Source: DASUPK01 sp963695675
GTDB taxonomy: Bacteria; Actinomycetota; Thermoleophilia; Solirubrobacterales; 70-9
NCBI GenBank assembly: GCA_963695675.1
Contig: CAVOGY010000005.1
Location: 558,001-622,000 of the forward strand
Reading direction: 5' to 3'
DNA: 64,000 nucleotides
Part shown: positions 1-7,964 of the stretch, piece by piece
Position numbering within the stretch: position 1 is the stretch's first letter
How the letters are laid out: each line of letters opens with the position of its first letter
Notes under the pieces: model-generated
Seen by the model: the letters and a program-made list of their open reading frames with translations, nothing else
Databases searched by the model: none
What the model was told of the DNA's origin: nothing
Program-made: the position numbers and the translations under genes

Positions 1-690
1 GGTGGCCGTCGGGTGGGTCAGAAAGCTGCGAAACCCCCGCTGCTTGCGCAGGAACGCCCGCGAAGGCCCGACCCCGATCCGCATCGAGATCTTCAGCAGC
101 CCACCGCGATCGACGACACCGGGCACCCCGAGCAGCACCGGCAGGGTCACCCCGAGCTCGCGGGTGTTCGCGACCCAGTCGATCACCGCTTCCGGGTCGA
201 AGCAGAGCTGGGTGGTGATGTAATCCGCCCGCGTGCTCTTCTGCTCCAACGCCTCGGCGAGCCTGCCGGAATCGATCAGCGGATGGCCCTCCGGGTAGCC
301 CCCGATTCCGATCATGCTCGGTCGTCGCGGATGCTCGTCGATGACCGGCAGCAGCTCCATCGCCGACGAATAAGGACCCTGCGGCGGCGTGGCGTCGCCG
401 CCGATCAGAAAGACGTCGTCCACCCCCACCTCATCCATCTTCGCGAGCAGCTCGTCGAGGTGGCCGCGATCGCGGACCATTCGTGCCGCAACGTGCACCG
501 TCACCGAGTGGCCCAGCGCCCGCAGGCGCTCGGCGACCTCGACGCTGCGGTCCGGTCCGTGCTTCGGCGAGCAGGTGACGGTCAACCTAGCCGGCTCAGG
601 GAGCTGCGCCGCCTCCTCCTCGCTGCGCCCAAGGGGAAGGACCTCAAACCGCGAATGGTGGTGCCCGTCGGTCTGCGTAGGAGTGTTCAT
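1..690 (-). CDS. Methylenetetrahydrofolate reductase-family protein, C-terminus cut by window edge
   Basis: The reading frame starts with ATG at 690 and stays open to base 1, giving 230 residues without a stop. Near residues 35-45 the protein reads LTVTCSPKHGPDRSVEVA, typical of the first strand of the MTHFR TIM barrel. At about residues 95-105 it has FLIGGDATPPQGPY, the family's segment around the flavin site. The family (PF02219) reduces 5,10-methylene-THF to 5-methyl-THF with FAD in the cytoplasm. Full-length members have about 290 residues, so roughly 60 C-terminal residues lie outside. This variant is shorter at the N-terminus than MetF and may belong to an actinobacterial MTHFR-like subgroup with another one-carbon role. 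It is the first gene after an operator-rich leader. Confidence 0.8.
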   Translation of the reverse strand, partial: MNTPTQTDGHHHSRFEVLPLGRSEEEAAQLPEPARLTVTCSPKHGPDRSVEVAERLRALGHSVTVHVAARMVRDRGHLDELLAKMDEVGVDDVFLIGGDATPPQGPYSSAMELLPVIDEHPRRPSMIGIGGYPEGHPLIDSGRLAEALEQKSTRADYITTQLCFDPEAVIDWVANTRELGVTLPVLLGVPGVVDRGGLLKISMRIGVGPSRAFLRKQRGFRSFLTHPTAT

Positions 691-723
691 GGCAAATTGA
701 CGCTCGCTCGACATTGAAGCTCC

Positions 724-820
724 TGTATACAATACCCCTTGCTGTATACGTCGTAAACGGCAGGCCAGGCAGTGAAACCAAGCATTTCAGGCGGCGTCAG
801 CGTGATTGCTGTATACAGCA
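724..820. promoter_or_regulatory. Three TGTATAC operator copies upstream of the MTHFR-like gene
   Basis: TGTATACA lies at 724-731, TGTATACG at 743-750, and TGCTGTATACAGCA, a perfect 14-bp palindrome, at 807-820. The first two are spaced 19 bp apart, close to two helical turns, and begin 34 bp upstream of the start codon at 690. Palindromes of the TNGTATACNA type are typical of GntR/FadR-family regulators; assigning this family is an inference, since no such regulator is in the window. Apart from these sites, I see nothing coding in 691-933. Confidence 0.6.
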
Positions 821-933
821 GCGCTGGGCGTGACCGAGAGCGCCGGTGGGAACATCCCAGCCGAGCGCGAGAGAGCGGCTCCGCCTGTCGGATCACTCTT
901 CCCCCGCAGGAGCGGGACCCTCCGAGCGCTGAG

Positions 934-3258
934 CTAGACGGAGATTCGCTCGCCCTCGCGCTCGCGCGATCTGGGGCGCTCAGGGAGCTGCACCGGAGCC
1001 GCCGACAGCGCGCGGAGCCGCATGTCGGACCAGCTCACTCCCTCGCGGACCAGCGCCGGGACCCCGAGCGCGACAGCGGTCGCGATCTCGACCGCCTGCA
1101 GCACGACGCCATAGGCCAGAGCGTCCGCGGCCGGTACGCCGAAGCCCTTGTTGAGCACGCTGATCACCGCCAGCTGGAAGATGCCGATGTTCGACGGGGT
1201 CGCCGGGACCACGGCGGTGACGTTGACCGCGAACAGGCAGGCCGCCGCGGCGCCGATCGCCACCTGGTGGTCCAGGCCGAGGGCGGCGAACAGCGCCCAG
1301 CAGGCCAACAGCTGAAGGAACCAGGCGGAGAGCTGGGCGAAGGTCGCGAAGCTCCCCCTTCGGGGATCACGGAAGACCGTCAGCCCCTTGCGGGCCTGCT
1401 TGATCGCTGCGCGCACCGCCTCGATCGCGCGCGCGATCCTGCCCTCCCCGCTGACGCGGAAGAGCGAGGGCGCGAGCAGCACCGCGAGCAGGATCAGCAG
1501 CGGGGCGGTGGAGACCAGGAAGAGCTTCTGGGTGCTCGCCTGGAAGAGATCGGTCGTCGAGACGATGATCCCTCCCAGCAAGGCCAGGGCGAGGATGTTG
1601 AGCGCGGTCTGCGAGATCAGCGTCCCGATCAGCACGGGGAAGGTCTCCCGCATCCGTCCGACGTGGCGGGAGAGCACCATCGCCCTAGCGGGCTCCCCCA
1701 GGCGCGCCGGCAGCGTCGCCGACATCAGCACGCCGATCATCGTCGCGGAAGTGACGTCGCGACGGCGGACGTGCCGGCCGACCAGAGCGGCCCGCGCGAT
1801 CGCGACCCAGGAGGCCGCCCGGGCGAACATCGCCCCGACCATCAGGCCGCAGGCGATCAACACCCACTTCAGATCGGAGTCGATGATGTTTCTCGCAACC
1901 TGATCGACGCCGATGCGGCGCGCGGCGAGCGCCGTCAGCACCAGCCCGAGGAATCCGGCGACCGCGACACCCGCCTTCCGCGCGGCGCGTCGCCCTCGGC
2001 CGCGACCGTCGGTGGGAGCGGGCTCGAGCGACGGGAGCCGCCTGGCCGGGCGCCTCGGGCCGCCGTCGGACCGCATCAGCCCGGTTCGACGGGCGAGCGA
2101 CATCGGCGGCGAGGTCGCTGCGGGCGCGGGTCGCATCGCGCGCTCGTAGACCTCGGTGACCTCGCCGGCGATGCGAGGCCACGCATACCGCTCGGCGCTC
2201 TGCCGCCCGGCCCTGCCCATCGCCACCAGCCGCTCCGGCTCGTGGGCGAGCAGATGAAGCTCCTCGCCGAGCGCCTGCGGGTCGGCGGGCGGCACGAGGA
2301 TCCCGTCGACTCCATTGGTGACGACGTCGCTGTAGCCGGCGATCTTCGAGGCGATCACTGGCGTCCCCGCCGCCATCGCCTCGATCAGCACCATGCCGAA
2401 GCTCTCACCGGCGAGCGAGGGCGCGCAGAGGATGTCGGCCTCGCCGAGCTGGCGCCAGAGCACAGAGTCGGACACCTTGCCGAGCACGTCGATGTGGGAC
2501 ATGAGCTCCGGATCGGCGACGCGCCGCGAGATTTCGGCCGGATCCGCGCCGACCACGGTCAGGCGCGATGGGACATGTTCCACCAGTGCCTGGAAGGCAG
2601 CGAGTAGGACCGGAAGCCCCTTGCGCTCCTCGGCGCGGCCCACGAACAGGAGGCGAAGCTCGTCGTTCGTCGGCTTCGGTCCCTGTGGCGCCGCCTTAAG
2701 GTCGACGCCATTGGGCACGATCGTGTACTCGCCGCCGAACCAGCGACGCCCCGTCCAGGCGGCCGCCTCGGAGACGGCGATCCGCGCCGACAGCTGGTTG
2801 AAGCGCCGCCGGGCGCCGAGCAGGGTTGCGACACGATTCGGGAAGGCCTTGGTCGAGTAGGCGTGGAAGGTCCCGACCACGGGGGCGCCGCGGAAGGTCG
2901 TGGCATCCCAGCCAACAATCGGTGCCAGCGGCTCGTGGACGTGTATCACGTCGTAATTGCCGGCGCGCAGCTCGCGGCGGAGGGCGACAGGTCCCTCCGG
3001 AAAGACCGAGAGGTTTGAGACCGCGCCGTTGGCGCCGACGCCCAGCGTGCGCCCGAGAGGCACGAGGTAGTCCGGAGCCTCCCGCAGCTCGGGTTGGGAG
3101 CGGTGAAGGCGACGACTGACGAGGCCCGGCGGATCCCACGGGGCGAGCACCCGAACGTGGTCTTCCCGAGATATGAACTGCTCCGCGAGCGCCTCGACGT
3201 GCCTGTTCACACCTCCCTGGTAGTTCCAGGAATAGGGCGAAACAAGCGCTATGCGCAT
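934..3258 (-). CDS. GT4 glycosyltransferase fused to a flippase-like (LPG synthase TM) domain
   Basis: This 774-residue protein has two parts. Residues 1 to about 375 form a GT-B glycosyltransferase: an N-terminal MRIALVSPYSWNYQGGVNRH as in PimA-like mannosyltransferases, an HVHEP segment near 106, VPNGVD near 182, and the E-x7-E donor-binding motif ESFGMVLIE at about 285-293. After a basic, Pro/Arg-rich linker (about 375-430), the rest is strongly hydrophobic with about 8 membrane segments and the RLGEPAR motif of the UPF0104/lysylphosphatidylglycerol synthase TM family. The likely role is mannosylation or glycosylation of a membrane lipid coupled to its translocation; this is inferred. I chose the ATG at 3258 because homology begins there; an upstream in-frame ATG at 3306 adds 16 residues unlike the family. 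It is divergent from the ChdC gene. Confidence 0.85.
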   Translation of the reverse strand: MRIALVSPYSWNYQGGVNRHVEALAEQFISREDHVRVLAPWDPPGLVSRRLHRSQPELREAPDYLVPLGRTLGVGANGAVSNLSVFPEGPVALRRELRAGNYDVIHVHEPLAPIVGWDATTFRGAPVVGTFHAYSTKAFPNRVATLLGARRRFNQLSARIAVSEAAAWTGRRWFGGEYTIVPNGVDLKAAPQGPKPTNDELRLLFVGRAEERKGLPVLLAAFQALVEHVPSRLTVVGADPAEISRRVADPELMSHIDVLGKVSDSVLWRQLGEADILCAPSLAGESFGMVLIEAMAAGTPVIASKIAGYSDVVTNGVDGILVPPADPQALGEELHLLAHEPERLVAMGRAGRQSAERYAWPRIAGEVTEVYERAMRPAPAATSPPMSLARRTGLMRSDGGPRRPARRLPSLEPAPTDGRGRGRRAARKAGVAVAGFLGLVLTALAARRIGVDQVARNIIDSDLKWVLIACGLMVGAMFARAASWVAIARAALVGRHVRRRDVTSATMIGVLMSATLPARLGEPARAMVLSRHVGRMRETFPVLIGTLISQTALNILALALLGGIIVSTTDLFQASTQKLFLVSTAPLLILLAVLLAPSLFRVSGEGRIARAIEAVRAAIKQARKGLTVFRDPRRGSFATFAQLSAWFLQLLACWALFAALGLDHQVAIGAAAACLFAVNVTAVVPATPSNIGIFQLAVISVLNKGFGVPAADALAYGVVLQAVEIATAVALGVPALVREGVSWSDMRLRALSAAPVQLPERPRSREREGERISV

Positions 3259-3416
3259 CTGACCAGGGTACCGGGAAGGCCTGCCGAGCTTACGTGCATG
3301 TGTCACACCATCTTCACTTTCCCGATCGGCAAATCATGGTTGCCCTCAAGCTTTTCCGTGCGGACGGTCGTCCCGCGCGGCACGATCGCCACCGGACAGA
3401 CTCTAACCTTCGTCTC

Positions 3417-4127
3417 GTGGCCGGCCGCACATTCGTCAAGTTCACGTTCTTTGCGCTCGACCCTGCCTGGCGGAGGCGCAGCGCCGAGGAGCGGGCGCGC
3501 GACAAGGCCGAGTTCGAGGCCGCCTGCGAGGACTTCGCGGAGGACCGCTCGCTGCGAGCGTATTCGACGGTCGGGACGCGCGGCGACACCGATCTGATGC
3601 TCCTCAGCCAGAGCCCGATCCTCGAGGACATCCACACCTTCCACGTCGTGCTCGGCCAGAGCGGCCTCGCCAGCTGGGCCTCGACCCCGTACTCCTACCT
3701 GGCGATGACAAAGCCCTCGCCCTATTCGGAGTCCGAATCCCGGCCGGAGATCTGTACGTCGGACCGGAAGTACCTATTCGTCTACCCCTTCGAGAAGAAG
3801 CGCGAGTGGTACGGGCTGCCGATCGAGGAGCGGCAGCGGATCATGGCCAACCACATCGACGTCGGCCGCCGCTACCCCGAGATCTCGATCAACACCGCCT
3901 ACTCCTTCGGTCTCGACGATCAGGAGTTCGTCGTCTCCTTCGAGGGCGACGATCCAGGCGAGTTCCTCGACCTCGTCCAGGAGCTGCGGGGAACCGAGTC
4001 GAGCTCCTACACGCTGCGCGACACCCCGATCTTCACCTGCGTTGCGATGTCGCTCGGCCGCGCGCTGGACGCGCTCGACGGCACGGCGGCCACGGCCGTT
4101 GCCCCGCCGGCGGGCGTGCTCGAATAG
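3417..4127 (+). CDS. chdC: Coproheme decarboxylase / chlorite dismutase-family protein
   Basis: The protein matches the HemQ/ChdC family, which converts coproheme III to heme b in the actinobacterial and firmicute heme pathway, using H2O2. Visible signs are FVKFTFFALDPAWRR at the N-terminus, a YPFEKKREWYGLP segment holding the Tyr expected to act as the catalytic radical site, and MANHIDVGRRYP, which carries the proximal heme His. The GTG at 3417 gives 236 residues, close to the mycobacterial length of about 231. In-frame ATGs at 3294 and 3339 would add a tail with no family likeness. A TAACCT box at 3404-3409 ends 7 nt before this GTG, which supports a leaderless start there. A ferredoxin-NADP reductase follows 40 bp downstream. 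Confidence 0.85.
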   Translation: MAGRTFVKFTFFALDPAWRRRSAEERARDKAEFEAACEDFAEDRSLRAYSTVGTRGDTDLMLLSQSPILEDIHTFHVVLGQSGLASWASTPYSYLAMTKPSPYSESESRPEICTSDRKYLFVYPFEKKREWYGLPIEERQRIMANHIDVGRRYPEISINTAYSFGLDDQEFVVSFEGDDPGEFLDLVQELRGTESSSYTLRDTPIFTCVAMSLGRALDALDGTAATAVAPPAGVLE

Positions 4128-4167
4128 CGCTCGGGCAAAGGCCACCGACTACCCTTTCCGGCTCGCC

Positions 4168-5574
4168 GTGATCGGCACTGAGGAAAATCCCCTGCGCGTG
4201 GCGATCGTGGGCTCGGGTCCAGCCGGGTTCTACACGGCTGAGCACGTCCTCAAACACGAGGGAACGCACGCCGAGGTCGACATGTTCGACCGCCTTCCGA
4301 CGCCCTATGGGCTGGTGCGATTCGGCGTCGCGCCGGACCATCCGAAGATCAAGTCGGTGATCCGCGTGTACGAGAAGACGGCGGCGCGCCCCGAGTTTCG
4401 CTTCTTCGGCAATGTCGAGGTCGGCAGCGACGTCTCGGTGCAGGAGCTCCAGGAGCGCTGCCACGCGGTCGTATTCGCCTACGGCACGGCTACCGACCGC
4501 CATCTCGGGATCCCCGGCGAGGACCTGCCCGGGAGCCATCCGGCCACCGAGTTCGTCAACTGGTACAACGCCCACCCCGACTTTGCGGACCGCGAGTTCG
4601 ACCTCTCCTGCGAGCGCGTCGTGGTGATCGGCAACGGCAATGTCGCCGCCGACGTCGCCCGGATGCTCGCCCTCACGCCGGAGGAGCTCGCGGAAACGGA
4701 CACCGCCGATCACGCGATCGAGGCGTTCAACGGCGCCGGCGTCAAGGAGATCCTCGTCCTCGGCCGCCGCGGCCCCGCGCAGGCTGCTTTCACGAATCCC
4801 GAGGTCCGCGAGCTGGGCGAGATGGTCGATGCCGACATCGACGTCGACCCCGACGAGATGGAGCTCGACGAGCTCAGCCGCGAATGGCTCGAGTCGGACG
4901 ACGCCAATCCGACCAATCGCCGCAACGTCGATATCTTCACCGAGTTCTCGCAGCGCGAGCCGGAGGGGAAGAACAAAAAGATCGTGATGCGCTTCCTCCG
5001 CTCACCGGTCGAGATCCAGGGCAACGACAAGGTCGAGCGGATCGTGATCGGCCGCAACGAGCTGCAGCGCGACGACTCGGGACGGATCCGCGCCGTCGAC
5101 ACCAGCGAGCGCGAGGCCATCGATTGCGGCCTGGTCCTGCGCTCGATCGGCTACAAGGGCATCCCGATCGACGGCGTCCCCTTCGATGAGGGCCGCGGCC
5201 TGATCCACAACGATGGCGGGCGGGTCCACGACGGAGGAGGCGAGGAGGTTCCGGGCCTCTACGCCGTCGGCTGGATCAAACGCGGCCCCTCCGGCGTGAT
5301 CGGCACGAACAAGAAGGACGCCCAGGAGACCGTGGACAACCTGTTCGCCGACCTCGAGGCGGGGAAGATCCCCGAACCCGAGCTCGCGGGCGACCGGTCC
5401 GCGATCGAGTCGCTGCTCGCCGAGCGCAAGCCCGACCACGTCACCTTCGAGGGCTGGCAGGCGATCGACGCAGCCGAGGTCGAGGCCGGTAAGCCGCACG
5501 GCCGGCCGCGCGTCAAGTTCTGCCGCGTGGACGGGCTGGTCGATGCCTCGAAGGCCAAGACCGCCCTCAGATAG
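4168..5574 (+). CDS. fprA: FprA-type ferredoxin/adrenodoxin-NADP+ reductase
   Basis: This 468-residue flavoprotein transfers electrons between NADPH and ferredoxin through FAD. The FAD-binding GSGPAGFY motif lies near residue 17, the RLPTPYGLVRFGVAPDHP block follows, and the NADPH-binding VVVIGNGNVAADVARML is near residues 150-165. The C-terminal YAVGWIKRGPSGVIGTNK segment is diagnostic of the adrenodoxin reductase/FprA family, as opposed to plant-type FNR. The GTG at 4168 is used; a second GTG at 4198 is also possible. TACCCT at 4150-4155 may be its -10 box. It probably supplies electrons to cytochromes P450 or Fe-S enzymes; its position after chdC may be incidental. Confidence 0.9.
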   Translation: MIGTEENPLRVAIVGSGPAGFYTAEHVLKHEGTHAEVDMFDRLPTPYGLVRFGVAPDHPKIKSVIRVYEKTAARPEFRFFGNVEVGSDVSVQELQERCHAVVFAYGTATDRHLGIPGEDLPGSHPATEFVNWYNAHPDFADREFDLSCERVVVIGNGNVAADVARMLALTPEELAETDTADHAIEAFNGAGVKEILVLGRRGPAQAAFTNPEVRELGEMVDADIDVDPDEMELDELSREWLESDDANPTNRRNVDIFTEFSQREPEGKNKKIVMRFLRSPVEIQGNDKVERIVIGRNELQRDDSGRIRAVDTSEREAIDCGLVLRSIGYKGIPIDGVPFDEGRGLIHNDGGRVHDGGGEEVPGLYAVGWIKRGPSGVIGTNKKDAQETVDNLFADLEAGKIPEPELAGDRSAIESLLAERKPDHVTFEGWQAIDAAEVEAGKPHGRPRVKFCRVDGLVDASKAKTALR

Positions 5575-5622
5575 CGGCTTGCTCCTCGGCTGACGCCTCG
5601 GAGCACCCTCGCATCAAGCCGC
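5574..5622 (+). repeat. Palindromic repeat copy, intergenic
   Basis: A hairpin at 5580-5605 has stem TGCTCC/GGAGCA, a 2x2 internal loop and an inner GGC/GCC stem. It is followed by the conserved tail CCCTCGCATC at 5606-5615. Outer arms GCGGCTT (5574-5580) and AAGCCGC (5616-5622) pair around the whole unit. It sits right after the fprA stop and may also act as a transcription terminator between convergent genes, although there is no T-run. Confidence 0.65.
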
Positions 5623-5663
5623 GGCCGGGAGCTCGTAGCTCACCCGGACAGGTGAGCAGGCGC

Positions 5664-6446
5664 TCAGCGCCGCAGCCAGCCGATGATCCGCGGGTGGCCA
5701 TCGATCACCGGTGCGTCGACGAGCTCGAATTGCCCGAACCCACTCTTGCGACCGAGCATCTCGATCCCGCCGGCGGTGAACCCCCAATAGACGTAGTCGT
5801 CCTGGGGGTAGACCTCCCCGGGTGCGTAGCGGTGCACGGGGTCGCCATCGCTCCGATGCGCGAAGACGCCGTGCGTCTCGATCAGCACCCGACCGCCCTC
5901 CGCGAGACGGCGGCTGAGCAGCCGCAGCAGTCGGGCGGGCGCCTCTACCCGGTGCAGAATCCCACAGCAGAAGATGAAGTCGAAGCGCTCGTCGAGTCGG
6001 TCGAGCTCCAGCGCGTCGAGCTTCTGGTACTCGACCGTCGAGCCGAGCAGGGCGTGGATCGCCCGGAAGCCCTCGCCTCCCTCGAGCTCGACCCCCCAGC
6101 GCGCCCGGACCCACTGGATGTACTGCTCGTTGTCGATGGCAACGACGTGCTCCGCCCCCCGGGCCTCGGCGAGGAATGCGTAGAACCCATCGAAGCTGCC
6201 GATGTCAAGCACGGCGAGACCGTCGAAGCTCTCCGGGATTGCCGGGATCCGGTACCGATGGTCCCGCGCATATCCCGGCGCATAGATTCCCTCCGCCCGA
6301 TTGAGCGCAAAGGTGTGGAACCAGTACGGCACCTCGTCGAGCACCTCTAGGGCTTCGGTGGGATCGGCCTCGATCGGCAGCAGGTCCGCGACCCGCCGCT
6401 CGGCCGAGGTGAGCTCGCTCAGTGCCGTGGCCGTCCAGGCGTTCAA
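5664..6446 (-). CDS. CmoB/DUF1698-like SAM-dependent methyltransferase
   Basis: This 260-residue protein has a Rossmann methyltransferase fold: VLDIGSFDGFYAFLAEARGA is SAM motif I and is followed by VVAIDNEQY. It then has FDFIFCCGILHRVEAP and EGGRVLIETHGV (motifs post-I to III). The upstream WFHTFALNRAEGIYAPGY block resembles the substrate-side region of CmoB-type (tRNA cmo5U34) and DUF1698 methyltransferases. The substrate cannot be told from sequence; bacteria of this group often lack the full cmo pathway, so another role is likely. The start is TTG at 6446, with GAGG about 9 nt upstream. The gene converges on fprA and diverges from bolA. Confidence 0.75.
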   Translation of the reverse strand: MNAWTATALSELTSAERRVADLLPIEADPTEALEVLDEVPYWFHTFALNRAEGIYAPGYARDHRYRIPAIPESFDGLAVLDIGSFDGFYAFLAEARGAEHVVAIDNEQYIQWVRARWGVELEGGEGFRAIHALLGSTVEYQKLDALELDRLDERFDFIFCCGILHRVEAPARLLRLLSRRLAEGGRVLIETHGVFAHRSDGDPVHRYAPGEVYPQDDYVYWGFTAGGIEMLGRKSGFGQFELVDAPVIDGHPRIIGWLRR

Positions 6447-6594
6447 CCGAGATACCTCGTCTCATTGACGGGGAGGGACGCTCCCCTCTGTCTGCTCATG
6501 ACTAAGCGCCGGATTCCTGCCCCGGGGCCCCGGCGCCTGATCGATCTTACCTGCGCCCCGGCCGAGGCACGCGGGCTCGTAGCATTTCGTGCCG

Positions 6595-6831
6595 ATGGCA
6601 ATCTCTCTCGACGAGGTGCGGCTGATGATCGAGGCCTCGCTGCCGGGGGCCCAGGTCGAGGTCGTCGACGAGACCGGAACCCAGGACCACCTGCGCGCCA
6701 CCGTCACCGCCACTCAGTTCGAGGGTCTCTCGCGGATCGAGCAGCACAAGCTGGTTAAGAAGGCTGTTCAGACCCGCTTCGACGACGGCTCGATTCACGC
6801 TCTCTCCATCAAGACCTCGGTGCCGAAGTAG
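6595..6831 (+). CDS. bolA: BolA family protein
   Basis: This 78-residue single-domain protein carries the BolA fold, including LPGAQVEVVDETGTQDHLRA and the helix-turn-helix-like EGLSRIEQHKLVKKAVQ. BolA proteins bind CGFS monothiol glutaredoxins through a shared [2Fe-2S] cluster and act in iron-sulfur trafficking. A CGFS glutaredoxin is encoded 45 bp downstream, which supports that partnership. The ATG at 6595 lies 9 nt after a TAGCAT box (6580-6585), suggesting leaderless expression; a GTG at 6589 is the only close alternative. The upstream 148 bp hold only GC-rich inverted repeats (arms 6506-6512 and 6530-6536). Confidence 0.9.
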   Translation: MAISLDEVRLMIEASLPGAQVEVVDETGTQDHLRATVTATQFEGLSRIEQHKLVKKAVQTRFDDGSIHALSIKTSVPK

Positions 6832-6875
6832 CGGCTCAGCGAAGCCGCGGCAGCGGGTCTGTATCGTGGTCGGGG

Positions 6876-7280
6876 ATGACTGAACCCACCCTCAAGGACA
6901 GGGTCGAGGAGCTGATCCGGGACAACCGCATCCTGCTCTTCATGAAGGGCACGCCGGAAGCGCCGCAGTGCGGCTTCTCTATGCGGGTCGTGAACGTGCT
7001 CGAGGCCTATGGCGTCGAGTACGCGGCGCTCGACGTGCTGCCGGCGCTACAGCCGCTGCGCGAGGTGACCGCCGAGATCTCCGACTGGCAGACCTTCCCC
7101 CAGCTATACGTCAACGGCGAGCTGATCGGCGGTGCCGACATCGTCGAGGAGATGGACGAATCCAGTGAGCTGGCCGGCGTGCTCGGCGTCGAGCAGCCGG
7201 AGCGCCCGGCACCGTCCGCCGAGCGGGAGCCCCAGGCGGACAACCCGCAGCAGAGCCCGCCGATCCAGATCGAGCGCTAG
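6876..7280 (+). CDS. grxD: Monothiol CGFS glutaredoxin (Grx4/GrxD type)
   Basis: The CGFS active site is at residues 32-35 (EAPQCGFSMRVV). WQTFPQLYVNGELIGGADIVEEM, the glutathione/cluster-binding TFP and GG-D motifs, follows. This family binds a [2Fe-2S] cluster and delivers it to target proteins with BolA. The 134-residue protein has a Pro/Glu/Gln-rich tail of about 30 residues beyond the usual 105-110. TATCGT at 6862-6867 ends 8 nt before the ATG, so translation is probably leaderless. Actinobacteria mostly use mycothiol in place of glutathione, so the bound thiol is uncertain. Confidence 0.92.
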   Translation: MTEPTLKDRVEELIRDNRILLFMKGTPEAPQCGFSMRVVNVLEAYGVEYAALDVLPALQPLREVTAEISDWQTFPQLYVNGELIGGADIVEEMDESSELAGVLGVEQPERPAPSAEREPQADNPQQSPPIQIER

Positions 7281-7291
7281 AGACGTCCCGC

Positions 7292-7666
7292 CTAGACGGT
7301 GGCGGCGTCCTCGGCCGCGTCCTCGCGGACCTGGAAGCTGGATCCGCAGCCGCAGGCTGCGACCACGTTCGGGTTGTTGACCGAGAAGCCGGCTCCCTGC
7401 AGGCCGTCGACCCAGTCGACCTCGGAGCCGAAGACGAACTGCATGCTGCTCTTGTCGACGACAACCGCCACGCCCTGGTTCTCGAAGCGGTGGTCGTCGT
7501 CCTTGGGAGCGTCGAAGGCGAGGGCGTACTGGAAGCCTGAGCAGCCGCCGCCGCGAACCGCGACGCGAAGCGCCTGCTCGCTGCCGTTCTCCTGGTCTGA
7601 GAGCAGCTCCTTGATCTTGGCCGCCGCCTTGTCGGTCAACGCGATCGGCTGAGGCGTCTCACTCAT
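7292..7666 (-). CDS. erpA: A-type iron-sulfur carrier (ErpA/IscA family)
   Basis: This 124-residue HesB-like protein has the three conserved cysteines: Cys42 in GGGCSGFQY and Cys105 and Cys107 in AACGCGSSF. A-type carriers accept Fe-S clusters and pass them to apoproteins in the cytoplasm. ATG at 7666 is the family-consistent start. The box TACAAT (minus strand, 7675-7680) lies 8 nt upstream and inside the end of the preceding gene. The gene converges on the bolA-grxD pair, forming a compact Fe-S trafficking cluster. Confidence 0.92.
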   Translation of the reverse strand: MSETPQPIALTDKAAAKIKELLSDQENGSEQALRVAVRGGGCSGFQYALAFDAPKDDDHRFENQGVAVVVDKSSMQFVFGSEVDWVDGLQGAGFSVNNPNVVAACGCGSSFQVREDAAEDAATV

Positions 7667-7964
7667 CGCCACGCATTGTAGAGCCCGCCGACACCGGCTT
7701 TGAAGCCTCGCCTGCGTAGGCCCAATCGAGGTACTGGAAAATGCGCCGGGAGTCGTTGACAACCTCGTCGCCGTCCACCAGCACCGGCACATACGGGAGC
7801 TGCGTGAGCTCGACGATCTCGGGGCGGCCCGAGCGCCGGCGGGCGACCCGCTCGGTTCGGTACTCGAGACCGAGCTTGTTCAGCCGCCGCGCCACGGCAC
7901 CGCAGGGGCAGAGGAAGTTGGTCGGTGTCCCGCAGCGGTAGAGGACTCGGCGAGGCTCGCTCAT
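7659..7964 (-). CDS. Glutaredoxin-like / GST N-terminal domain protein
   Basis: This 101-residue protein begins MSEPRRVLYRCGTPTNFLCPCGAVARRL, a thioredoxin-fold strand followed by a CPCG redox site at about residues 18-21. It continues with LPYVPVLVDGDEVVNDSRRIFQYLD, the cis-Pro and substrate-contact segment seen in glutaredoxins and GST N-terminal domains. It likely reduces or binds a thiol adduct; the specific role is unknown. Its ATG at 7964 shares a base with the stop codon of the upstream epimerase gene (TGATG), and its end overlaps the erpA start by 8 bp. Confidence 0.75.
   Translation of the reverse strand: MSEPRRVLYRCGTPTNFLCPCGAVARRLNKLGLEYRTERVARRRSGRPEIVELTQLPYVPVLVDGDEVVNDSRRIFQYLDWAYAGEASKPVSAGSTMRGDE
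7675..7680 (-). promoter_or_regulatory. -10 box TACAAT for erpA, inside the upstream gene
   Basis: On the minus strand TACAAT is followed by 8 nt and then the ATG at 7666. This is the best match in the window to the leaderless arrangement. It lies within the last codons of the glutaredoxin-like gene (7659-7964), so erpA can be transcribed on its own. Confidence 0.5.

Noticed and set aside
772..2607. Long plus-strand reading frame opposite the glycosyltransferase
   Set aside because: Arg/Gly/Pro-rich with no family features; it mirrors the real minus-strand gene in GC-rich DNA.
6506..6536. GC-rich inverted repeat read as a terminator
   Set aside because: It lies between divergent genes, where no transcript should end, and there is no T-run.
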